From Diphasiastrum complanatum (Eukaryota; Streptophyta; Lycopodiopsida; Lycopodiales; Lycopodiaceae): a DNA stretch of 37,538 bases. Where the stretch lies: the NCBI GenBank assembly GCA_029204225.1, contig MU835638.1, forward strand, positions 1 to 37,538. The letters are read 5' to 3'. The translations under genes and the position numbers were made by a program. Of this stretch, positions 1 through 9,010 are shown in pieces; the first letter of the stretch is position 1, and the number at the start of each line of letters is the position of its first letter. The notes under the pieces were generated by a model. That model ran no database searches and was not told the DNA's origin. It worked only from the letters and a program-made list of their open reading frames with translations.

Positions 1-780
1 AGTGAGAAAAATCACAACGTTTGATTTTGAATTTCATTCCAAGTCTCAAAAGGTAGAGTAATTGGTGGAATCCAATAGGAGTGATTGAATTCAATTTGTT
101 GAGCAAAAATTGACATAGAATGTATGAAACTCAAATTAGTTCTATTCAACTTTCTTTGTGAGAGTGTGAGGGTCAATTTGTGATCCCATTGGATGTCTAG
201 AATGAGGAGGAGTCCATATTTGAGTATTAATGCATGGTTGAGATCTTTGTGAATCTCTAGTTGTCTAATTTTTTTAAGCTTTGTGAAAATTGGTGGTATA
301 GTTTGTTGTCAAATCAAATCAAATTCATTCTAAATCTCAAGTGTGAGATATTTTGGGTCAAGAGTGAGTCCAAAAAAAGTGATTGAGTTTGATTTTCATG
401 TATTTGAAACAAAACCCATCTTTTGTTCAAGAATCTCAAGTGTTGAGAGAACTAGTCAAGTGAAAAGGAAAATCTAGGTGTCAAATCTTTTCATATCCAT
501 TTCAACTTTCAAAAAAAAGAGTCATTGGTATTTGATGAGTCCAATAAAAGATTGGATCTGATTTCTTTAGTGATTTGATTCAAAGATTGTGTGCTTTTGT
601 CTTAGTGATCAAAGCAAAGTTTCCAAGTGACTAGTCATTACTGTGAAGATTGATTCTTAGGTTTGTGAGCTAGATCTTTTGTAGATCATTCTAGATTGTT
701 GAAGATGTTCAAATCTAGTCTCTTGAAAGTCACAAATTACATTTGTAGAATCATATCACAGGTTTTTTATTCACATGGCA
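1..780. other. AT-rich stretch without a recognisable gene
   Basis: No ORF of interest on either strand. The sequence is AT-rich, with recurring words such as 'aaatctcaag' and 'tgattgaatt'. It leads directly into the zinc-knuckle remnant at about 803, so it is probably internal or leader sequence of the element that ends at 3202, but nothing in it proves that. Confidence 0.4.
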
Positions 781-802
781 TCAATAGGTGGCATCCTAGT
801 GA

Positions 803-1025
803 AGGAAAGAAAGGATCCTAAGTGCAACCTTTGTGGCAAGGGAGGATATATTTCTCAAGATGCTGCAAAAAGAAGACCAATCCATCCAAGGAGAACCAAA
901 GCAAGGGGGCCGAGGTGAAGGATGGAGCTTCAAGTTCAAAATGCAAATACAAGAAGGACAAGTCCAAGGAAAGGTGTTTCCTTTGTGGAAAGGTGAATGA
1001 GGCCTGGAGTCTCACAAGGACTTGC
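803..1025 (+). pseudogene. Degenerate retrotransposon gag zinc-knuckle region
   Basis: Two decayed CCHC-like nucleic-acid binding knuckles. The first reads C-N-L-C-G-K-G-G-Y with the final Cys-Cys (RCCKK) one frame away, so it has both a His-to-Tyr change and a frameshift. The second reads C-F-L-C-G-K followed by a distant Cys (LTRTC) with the His lost. Between them lies a basic Lys/Ser-rich linker (residues about 20-45 of the frame at 822-1292). In Ty1/copia and Ty3/gypsy Gag proteins such knuckles bind the genomic RNA during packaging. No upstream Gag core domain is visible and no protease follows. Copia is favoured only by the CFLCGK spelling; the superfamily is not certain. Confidence 0.5.
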
Positions 1026-1203
1026 AAGATTTGTCTTCAAGAGTCCATCACAACACATGTCAAATCTTTTGAAATTTTTCATTTGGAAGTGCATTGTTTG
1101 GTTCAAGCTGCAAAGATAGATGTCACTTTCATGAAAGTAACTTGGATTTATTTTATGTCCTTGGAAAGTATTTTGCTTGGAACTTTAGATAAGTTCAAAC
1201 TTA

Positions 1204-2400
1204 TTGTTATTATCCAAGAGAAATCAATCAAGAATAAGGATCAATCACAAAATGAAAATAGTTTCATTTATGCTATCATGTCAACCTTATGAAGAACCAT
1301 TTTACTTTGAAGGGATTTTTGTATCTCAAAGGTGGCTTAAGGCAATACTAGTTGAGTGTGATGCCTTAAAAGATAGCAAAATATGTTTTCCTTGTAAGCT
1401 TACATTAGTTATGAAGTCAAGGAAATGGAAAAATCTTCATAATGTAGGATCTTTTGGTTTCAATAAGATCATGAATGATGTGTTCATTCATAAAGATGAA
1501 AATTGTATGCTTTCAATCCTAAAGGCAAGTTGTAAACTTCTTATGAGAATAAGTGAAGCATCCAAAGTGGAGTAAAACCGTACTAGTTGAGTATGAAGTC
1601 TCTCTTGAGAACATTGATGATGTTCTAAAAAGGTTGAAATTGACTTTAAACAATCAGAAAGCAAATGGTTATTTCATCCAATGTATGCTCTTGAGTCATG
1701 TAAGAGCAAAAGTGATTTGTTCACTCATAGTTTGAAAATTTGTATTGAGGCAAATTGTAAACTCTTTATGAGAGTAAGTGAATCATCTTCTAAAGACAGT
1801 TATCTCCATAATGAAGTATTTAGCCTCATTAGATCTGAGATTATCATGGTAAACAAGCATGAAGATATGATGCAAACACTTTGTTATTATACCATGCATA
1901 GTCTTGCCAATTTGGATAAGTCTAATTCTCTAGATCATGGTAACATGATGTTAGATCTTTGTGATCCTAATAAGTCAACGATAAATATTCATTTTATCAT
2001 GAAGAGGATCTTAAGGAGTCATCCCAAGGTTCAAGTGTGCCAAGGATTGAGGAGGAGAGACCTTCTCAAGTTGTGATTCCAAAAAGAAACTCAAGAAACA
2101 TGGTTGAACCCATGTGGCTCACATTTCAAGGGAAAGAGGAGCATATCTCATGTGAAGGAGCAAGCCTCAAGGTCAAGCATCTACATGAAAATTGGAAGGA
2201 ATCAATTTCGAAGATGCTAGAATGGTGCAAAGCTCTCAAGTTCATCAAAGATGTCAACATCAAAGAAACACTATCATGGATATGGTGATTTCAGATCAAC
2301 ATCAAGCTCATTGGCTGATCTTCACACCTTTTGAACCAGCAAAGACCAATTCAGCCCATGGAGTCAAGTTCAAGATCATCATGTTTTCCATCAAGCTAGA
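1204..2400 (+). pseudogene. Unrecognised decayed coding region with an internal repeat
   Basis: Coding-like sequence that moves between frames: 1204-1575 (frame 1), 1553-1735 (frame 2), 1681-2076 (frame 1 again) and 2037-2288 (frame 3). I do not recognise the protein. It contains two related modules about 225-235 bp apart: ILVECDAL then CKLLMRISEAS in the first, VLVEYEVS then CKLFMRVSESS in the second. The C-terminal part has a charged segment (RIEEERPSQ). It sits where protease, integrase and reverse transcriptase would be expected, between a gag knuckle remnant and the purine tract and LTR at 2421-2429, yet carries none of their motifs. It may be a diverged element ORF or captured host sequence. 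Frame breaks show it is no longer translated whole. Confidence 0.4.
1346..1795 (+). repeat. Diverged tandem duplication of about 230 bp within the unknown ORF
   Basis: Matching blocks: 'actagttgagtgtgatg' near 1348 against 'actagttgagtatgaag' near 1580, and 'ggcaagttgtaaacttctta' near 1525 against 'ggcaaattgtaaactcttta' near 1749. Their order and spacing are conserved, and the encoded peptides match too (CKLLMRISEAS / CKLFMRVSESS), so the duplication arose while the region was coding. Confidence 0.55.
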
Positions 2401-2420
2401 TTTACCAAGCTAGATTTTTG

Positions 2421-3202
2421 AGGAGGAGTGTGAAAAATGCAAAAATAAGCTTGGTAGAGGCCAAAAATATTGTATATAGATAGATAAACACACATGTGTG
2501 GAGCCTGTTACCACGTGTGAAAATAGTGTACTTGTCATGTACCATAATCGTATAGGTTGTACATATGATTTAATTCAAGTTCTAGTGGCTAAAAAGGCCA
2601 AAAACTAGTTTTCTAGATATATGACACATGGCATCAATCTATTGATTGCATGAGCCAAATATTTTGGTTAGGTGTCATATCCCATGTGTAGAGGATAGAT
2701 CACACGTGTGGAATAAGCTGAAGTAGGCGAATTTTGAATTATAGAAGATTTCCAAGTAGATCTCCATATAGAAGGAAAATGGACCAAAAGTGCTCAAAAT
2801 AGAAGGTTTTGTCCAAGTGTCAGTTTTGCATGATGAATCATCATATGACAAAGCACCTTCACACATGTGGGATCATAGGGATGATCAGTACCACGAGCTC
2901 CCACTTATTGTATATATAGAGCCACATTTGGCCATAATCAATGTGAGACACCAATCTTGGTTTTGGAAGCAATTTTGAGTGATTCTCTCCATTTGTCTAC
3001 ATTTGTTTTGATTGTTTTGAGGTTCTATCAATGTGTACTTGATTTTCAGGTTGGAGTCCGTACTCAGACAATGTTTCACACGTGTGAAACCATGAAGTAC
3101 ACTTACCTTCAATTAATGATTGTTCTTGTTAGGATTTTGTGTCTAGAATTGATCTAGATTGATCTTAATCTCAAGTAGATTGATAGATCAAGTAATCTGA
3201 CA
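2421..3202 (+). mobile_element. 3' LTR with its polypurine tract
   Basis: A purine tract (gaggaggag, ending 2428) is followed by TGTGAAAAATGC at 2429, the usual start of an LTR after its second-strand primer. The right end fits at 3202 (aatctgaca), giving TGT...ACA termini and 774 bp. A TATA-like box (gtatatatagag, about 2909) lies in the expected central position. Several CACATGTG/CACGTGTG palindromes occur inside (2489, 2511, 2701, 2860, 3077). The 5' LTR would be upstream of the window, so boundaries cannot be checked against a partner. Inverted copia pol begins immediately after it, consistent with insertion into an older element. Confidence 0.6.
3073..3090. repeat. 18-bp perfect palindrome with a CACGTG core
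   Basis: The sequence gtttcacacgtgtgaaac equals its own reverse complement. The core CACGTG is the G-box bound by plant bZIP and bHLH factors. It lies near the 3' end of the LTR, so a regulatory role is possible but only inferred. Confidence 0.7.
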
Positions 3203-4037
3203 ACCAATCCTTCTTGAGGATCAGATTAGGATCCACTCTTTGTCCTTTTTGTACTTTTTGCACAAAATTAACTTACCTCTTCTTGAGAAAATAAGTGTGT
3301 CATCAACATAAACAACTAGAATGATTATTTCATTTTGGACATGTTTGATATAGACATTTGATTCAGCAAATTGAGGTTTGAAGCCTATGGAACGCAGTGC
3401 TTGCATCCTTCTTTCTATACCATTGTTTGGCTACTTGTTTCAGACTATTCATGTGACATCCATATTCTGGATATTATTGGCTTATAAAACCAAGTGGTTG
3501 GTCCATGAATAAATCTTCTTCCAATTCTATGTGTAGGAAAGCAGTTTTCTCATCCACAATATGGATTTTTAGATCATGAGCCACTACATACACGAATAAT
3601 AAGCGAATTGATGTATGTTTGACTACCGGTGAAAAACTATCAGTGTAATCGATCTCATACTTCTGTGAAAATTCTTTAGCAACCAACCTTGCCTTGTATA
3701 TGATGTTTTCTCATTTAGGACATGTTTTGATCTTGTAGATCCACTTGCATTTGACTGGTTTTCTACCATCAAGTATAGGTGCAAGTGTCCATACATTGTT
3801 CTTGTACATGGATGACATTTTGTCTTCCATTGTCTAAATTTAACGATCTTTATTTGGTCCATCTACAACTTCCTCGAATGTTTGAGGTTCTTCAGAGAAT
3901 CCACAAAATTCGATGGTTGTACTAAAAACATCCCTGACCATATCTTTCTGGTGGCTTTCATTGTCTATTAGTTGCAGGTTTTGATTCGAGCTTTTCTGCT
4001 GGAATTTGACTCCAGCTTGAATCAACAAAACTATCAA
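3203..4037 (-). pseudogene. Ty1/copia reverse transcriptase remnant, inverted
   Basis: Read on the minus strand from about 4037 to 3221 the order is: a linker (NQNLQLIDNESHQ); the RT entry region (about 3830-3700, MSSMYKNNVWTL, KWIYKIK); LVAKEFSQKYEIDYTDSFSP and the conserved VVKHTSIRLL; the palm segment EKTAFLHIELEEDLFMDQP; a broken SLKQVAKQWYRKKDA (the usual YGLKQ.PRQWY motif); and the catalytic YVDD at 3299-3310 within ILVVYVDDTLIFS. These are the ordered landmarks of copia RT, which copies element RNA to cDNA. Frameshifts separate the blocks, and the end is cut at 3203 where the plus-strand LTR ends. Confidence 0.85.
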
Positions 4038-4142
4038 CTGTTTCGACTAGCATGATACCACTCTAAATAAAGCTAGTTACCTATATAAACTAGCTTCTGT
4101 ATTGTGCCACTAATTTGACAATGATTGCCGCTACAATCGCAA

Positions 4143-4350
4143 CCCATAAGGAACTCATAAGTAGTAAGTAAGGAAACTTGTAACAAGGCACTTTATGATT
4201 ATTCCCTATAACAAGCTCGTAAGGTAACCGGTTACAAGTCACTATGACTACTACCCATAAGGAGCATGTAAGGAGCCTTCCACGAAGCACTAAAACCATG
4301 GCCCATAACCAGCACATGAGGAATCCCTCTACGAGGCATCACCACTCTAG
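4143..4350. repeat. Degenerate minisatellite, four units of 48-61 bp
   Basis: Units begin with CCCATAA or CCCTATAA at 4143, 4204, 4254 and 4302 (spacings 61, 50 and 48). Each has a second conserved block near its middle or end (acaaggcact, acaagtcact, acgaagcact, acgaggcat). Divergence is substantial, so the array is old. Confidence 0.65.
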
Positions 4351-4358
4351 ACCATCCA

Positions 4359-4988
4359 ATGCTAGATGAACACATAATGTTGTGGTCAAATTTTAAGCTA
4401 GGTTCAGTATATGTAATAAGTTTGTTGAATGTTGATTGGATTAAAGAATTGCAAGCAAAGTTTTTGGAAGATTTTGACTTGCAGAAGACTTGGGAGAAGA
4501 GATACAAAATCCCAATATTGTCATGTATCCATGATCCAAGAGTCAAGGACAAGTACTAGTATATGGCAATTCTAAAGTTGTACTTGCTCCTAACTCGAAG
4601 TTTATTGCATAGGTCCTTTATGATCAAGTGTTGGCTATTCATGACATTTTGCATAGAATCACCAAACAAAATTGATAGAATGATTGTATTTAGCTAAATT
4701 TTGTTATAACATCACTCCACATGTATCATTTGGCATGACACAACACCTTTCAAAATTCTCAAAAGAATTGGTGAATTGAATTGTGAGTTGGATTTACCTC
4801 CAACTACCTGCATGCATTGAGTGTTCCATGCGATTCTTTTGATAAGACACTAGAGAGATCATTCTATTGCAACTGTTGCTTTACCACTTTTGGATCATGA
4901 AGAAAAGTTGGTTCTGGAGCCAACTAAAGTTGTCAGATATCATAATAATGGTCGACAAATATTTGATTTATTGAAAGAACCTACCTGA
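4359..4988 (+). pseudogene. Ty3/gypsy integrase ends, catalytic core deleted
   Basis: The first block (4359-4700) reads like the stretch from the RNase H-integrase linker into the integrase N-terminus: DWIKELQAKFLEDF, then in another frame YGNSKVVLAPNSKFIA and VLYDQVLAIHD, matching the gypsy pattern of a short peptide 'rlylp.ss.l...vl...H'. The second block (4743-4988) is one frame with two stops: PFKILKRIG, ELDLPPTT, VFHAILLIRH, then LDHEEKLVLEPTKVV, ending at a stop at 4986. This is the integrase C-terminal region of chromovirus-like gypsy elements (GPF.vl.rig, lElP, HPVFHvSlLk) and the start of the tail. Nothing between the blocks can hold the DDE core, so it was lost. A purine tract and an LTR follow about 180 bp later. 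Confidence 0.75.
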
Positions 4989-5154
4989 TAGAAATAGCAC
5001 TTGGGTTAACAATTCTTTTATGCAACAATGGTTTCAATTATTAAAATGAGGTTGTTAGACATTACATCCTCAATAGTATAACTACTTAAACCATAAAATT
5101 GGAATATTTGAGTCTATCAAACAAGTATCTTCACTTCTTAGAACAAAAATGTTT

Positions 5155-5639
5155 AAGTAGGGGGAGTGTCATTTCTTTTTAATACAAAGTTAATCAGAAA
5201 ATAATAATAATATCCATTGTCACCTTTGTTGGGCCCAAAAGGAATTATTAGCCTTAGGAATCAAGGTGATTCCCTCTTGAAATCCTTCAAAGTGCCTTGA
5301 AATAAGGGTAACGAGCCAAATAGGACCTATAGTAGACTTAAGAAAACAATTCCTAACTAGAACTCAAGATAGTTATGTTTAGTTAAGACATGGGCCTTGT
5401 CTATAAATAGGCAAGAGACATCAATTGAAGAGCCTTTTGGCTCGTTTGCAATTGAGTGAACTTGGAGTTCTTCCTCCTCTTCCTCTTGTGGATGCAAGCT
5501 GAAAAAACTTTACAGCAAATTCAATCCCAATCAATCCTAAAAGTGATGGAGGATGCACAAATCAAAGATCTAGATCCAAACTATGAGCTACAATCAAGAC
5601 TAGTTACCAAAACTAGCAAATTTGGCATTTAACCCCACA
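5155..5639 (+). mobile_element. 3' LTR of the Ty3/gypsy relic
   Basis: The purine run aagtagggggag ends at 5166 and TGTCATTTC begins at 5167. A TATA box (tataaata, 5402-5409) lies mid-way. The right end is placed at ccccaca (5639), giving TGT...ACA and 473 bp. Position and orientation fit the pol remnant just upstream. Without a second LTR in the window the right boundary is an estimate. Confidence 0.6.
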
Positions 5640-6440
5640 ATAGGCACATAGATTTGATCAAATACACTAAAGTAAAGTGCAGCAAGCTTATCAGACCTGT
5701 AAACAACTTCAGTACCTTCCAAAGCAAGTAATTAATGCATAAAATCACTCACATTAACTCGCCACCCAAAGACAATGTTGATAGAAGTGGAAAAACTCGA
5801 TTTTTCTTCATATTTGGATGGAGATCCCATCATACATTTATACATTTCAAGCTTGGATCTGAACGTTTTAGGGCATCTCTGTACTTATCATAAACGAACC
5901 CTAACATCTAACCTAATAGGTCATTGGATCCACCCTAATATGGGGTCAAGATCTCAAGATCCAAAAACAATGTAAAACATGCTATTTTTAGCTCCTAGAG
6001 TTTCTCTAGCTTATCTAAGCACACTTTGGCCTCATTTTGAAGATGCTATCACAATGTAATATGAGGAATGAATTCTTGGGAAAGCACCCTATGCTATTTG
6101 CCACGTGTGGCATCTATTTACATGGCCATCTTGCCAATTACAATGCATGTGACCAGAATTGGTCAAGCTAGAATTGTGAAATTTCAACACAAGCCAATAG
6201 AATACTCTCTGTTAGGTTCATGTGCCCTAACACATGATTGGGAGATGTTATGGATTTCAATGTGGAGATCAACATGAGTGTTTCTGCCTATTCCTTTATT
6301 CTTGCTACATTCTCATCTCTAAGTGTTGTGGTTTTGAATAAAACTGCTACATTTGTGGTATTGAAGTAGTATTTCCATACTTTTTTTGTTTATATGCTGT
6401 AATTTCATGTTTCTTGCTTGGCTGCAACAACAACGGATGC
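5640..6440. other. No gene seen between two retroelement relics
   Basis: Short ORFs only, none with recognisable motifs. The 16-bp word caagctagaattgtga at 6164-6179 recurs exactly at 6835-6850, just before the next LTR, so part of this stretch may be old element sequence. A G-box-like ccacgtgtgg lies at 6101-6110. Confidence 0.4.
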
Positions 6441-6790
6441 AAAGAAATATGACAATTCTCTTAACTTTGATGCTTTTAGTGACTGTGATTTTGCAGATAA
6501 CAAGGTGTATAGGAAGTCCACAAGTGTGTTTGCTACCTTCATTCATGGAGAAGAAGTGGTTTTTTGGCTTTTCAAAAAGCAAGAAATTGTTTCATAATTT
6601 GTGACAACATCTCAACTCAACACCTTGCCTCTAATCCTACCTTCCATGCTTAGATCAAAACACATAGAGAATGCATCATCGTTTTGTGAGGGAGAAGATG
6701 CAATCCAATGAGATCACATTCGAGCATGTGTCTACATCAAAGTGCCTCTTCACGAAGCCTCTTCAAAGGCTTGCATTTGTAAAGTTTCAA
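6440..6790 (+). pseudogene. Ty1/copia RNase H end of pol
   Basis: Translating about 6465-6600 gives SDCDFADNKVYRKSTSVFA, then GEEVVFWLFKKQEIVS, the copia RNase H signature (usually GYSDADfAGd..drkSTSGy.f...g..isW.SkkQ). It continues as CDNISTQHLASNPTFHA (6602 on) and, in other frames, the equivalents of the 'HIE.dyHfvRE' and 'H..t..q.ADi.TK.L' motifs up to about 6780. The stretch between QEIVS and CDN that should hold 'lSt.EaEy' is deleted. RNase H removes the RNA strand of the RNA:DNA hybrid during reverse transcription. The wording is close to the copia relic ending at about 33050. Confidence 0.8.
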
Positions 6791-6854
6791 TTCAATTTTG
6801 GCATAATAAGCAAGTCCATATTAAAATTTTAGCTCAAGCTAGAATTGTGAGGAG

Positions 6855-7310
6855 TGTTAAAATTCCCACAAGTTCTAGCTTGATAGTTTTGGTCTTTTTT
6901 TGGAGAGATGATGTAGCCACTCATACTATACATACCTTAGGAATGTTAAATATTACGTTCTTTTACTATTTATGGCACAAAATCAGTCTTTGCATAGGTT
7001 TGATTTATGCTCTTACAAAGGCTTGATTTCTAGGTGTCTATATTCATCGTATTTTGGAGTCTCAATGGGACCCACCACATCAAGCTTGGACTTAGGGTGT
7101 CTATTTCATATTTATGCTTTTACTAAAGAGGAGGAAGCCCTAAAGGACATATCATGGATGAATAAATAGCCATTCCATTGTACTCAGTTCATTCATTCAA
7201 AAAGGCGGAGCCTTTAACTACATTGTTTTGTCAAGGTGGAGACTTCTTGCATGCATTATAGCTTGTTTATATGCTAAAAATATGATTTGTTTGAAAGCCA
7301 TTAGGATTTA
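6855..7310 (+). mobile_element. Probable 3' LTR of the copia relic
   Basis: A purine-rich gtgaggag precedes TGTTAAAATTCCC at 6855, in the right place after the RNase H end. A TATA-like gaataaatag lies at about 7158. The left end is reasonable. The right end is not determined, because no partner LTR or clear terminal CA context was found. Confidence 0.45.
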
Positions 7311-8690
7311 TTACAAGTTTGAGATGGTGTTCCTATCATCAAAACCAAGATTAAGATAAAATATATGTGCCAAATGGAGTCCTTGCCAAAACTAGCTTAA
7401 AACTAGTTTTTTGTGTCATTTTTTATGCTAGTTTGGATTGATAAGTTATTAAGGTGCAAGCTCCATCACTTAGTGGTCATGTTTAGGATCCTTTTGCTGC
7501 TATTTTTTCATCATCACATGCTTATCATGCACACTCTTTTGAATTGCATTAGAAACATTATAGTTCATTACATTTGCACCACAATCAATTTTAGTACGAT
7601 TGGTGTTTGATTTTTGAGCAATGTGGAAACTTCAACCGCACCCAATTGCACATTGCACTAGCAAAATCAAATCCAACAAGGACAACTTAAGATAGAAATA
7701 TTTCTCAAGATTTCAATATGCATAAATAAGATTCACCAACTCCACAAATTCTCAAAAGTACAACTTGAGAAGAGGGGCAAATAATGATTGTAGTAAAATG
7801 ATCTTTCAATATTCTTAGTTGGAGAGTCATATATAATTCATCTTTAATGGTCATTCATTCTAATGTGATGCCAAAATAGTGATTTACTTCATAACATGGA
7901 ATCAAAGCGCTTTCCAAGAGATTTTCTTTCCTAGGAACAAACTTTTTTGGGGTTAAATTTCTACTAAAGATTCTCCGTTAGTGTTCCACTATTGGGATCA
8001 TTCACCAACAATCTATCAAGCAGTTGTCTCTTCATCCCAGTGATTGGTAACAACAAGTTCATTTTCTTACTCGGTTTTCATCATGTAGGATATTTTTCAT
8101 CACAAATGAAGGGAGAGACAAGAAAATTAGTTTTTTAGCACAATGCCTATCATGCAAAAAAGTGACCTCATCTAATATAAACAAAATTTGAAGAATTGAA
8201 TTGCAAATTGATAATAAGATACTTTGTTTGTGAAAATTAGAAGGTGCTTAAGGATTAATAGGACCACCATGGAAAAGAAGACATGCATTGTAATGGCCAA
8301 AAAGAGCACGTGATAGCAAGGGGGAAAAAAATGCGCAAGTGGTGTGTTTGGAGGATTGCTAACAACTGACATAAGAATTGAGTAATGCTAATGATAGCAT
8401 GCTTATCAAGTAGTGTTTTATCAATGGCTTGGTATTGAATGCGATCATATTTGGGTAGCATGCAAGGAGCTAAGTGAAGAATTTTCACGTGGTGAATGAA
8501 CAAGAATTTTCAGCATGCAAATTTGCCAAAATATGGGCATGAAAAGGACGTAGAAATTATATCATGAACTGATAGAAATTGCCAAGAGAAAAGATGCATA
8601 AATTGCATGTGAATAGTTGATCGTTATACAATGTTATGGTTCTATCAAAACCTTGAGAAGTATTGAGTGCATTGTTGCCAAAAAAATGCA
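7311..8690. other. No gene seen; AT-rich spacer
   Basis: Only short shadow ORFs on both strands, without motifs. The one element-like trace is the primer-site-like word at 7897. The right part approaches the 3' end of the eIF4A gene. Confidence 0.4.
7897..7908 (+). promoter_or_regulatory. Possible retrotransposon primer binding site (tRNA-iMet type)
   Basis: The word tggaatcaaagc differs at two positions from the common plant LTR-element primer site tggtatcagagc, which is complementary to initiator methionine tRNA. It follows ...cttcataaca, which would be an LTR end in CA. No gag follows, so this is at best a relic. Confidence 0.3.
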
Positions 8691-9010
8691 TGAGAAACAA
8701 GCCTCGTCTAAAAATTACCTTGTATTCAAAACTAGAAAGCCAAAATTTTCTGGCAGCAAAACATGGATTAAGATGCCTGCAGAAAAGAAATCTGCAGTCT
8801 CGGCAGTGAACAAATCATGTCTGAAATTGAGGAGTAGAATTCTGCAATACCCCAATCACTTGCTTCACCTTAAAAAGACCGGCATTAGGTCGAAACCCAA
8901 CTCTCAAAAACAAGAAAAAACTAATGCCCAGAGGGATGCTGTATGAATAATAGACGAAATTGCTGTAAGGCTGGTCATCAAAGTGAATGCAACTAAATTT
9001 TCCTAAAAGC

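Noticed and set aside
8617-8946. Plus-strand ORF of 109 codons downstream of eIF4A
   Set aside because: Lies opposite the probable eIF4A 3' UTR; Lys-rich, no motif, no supporting context.
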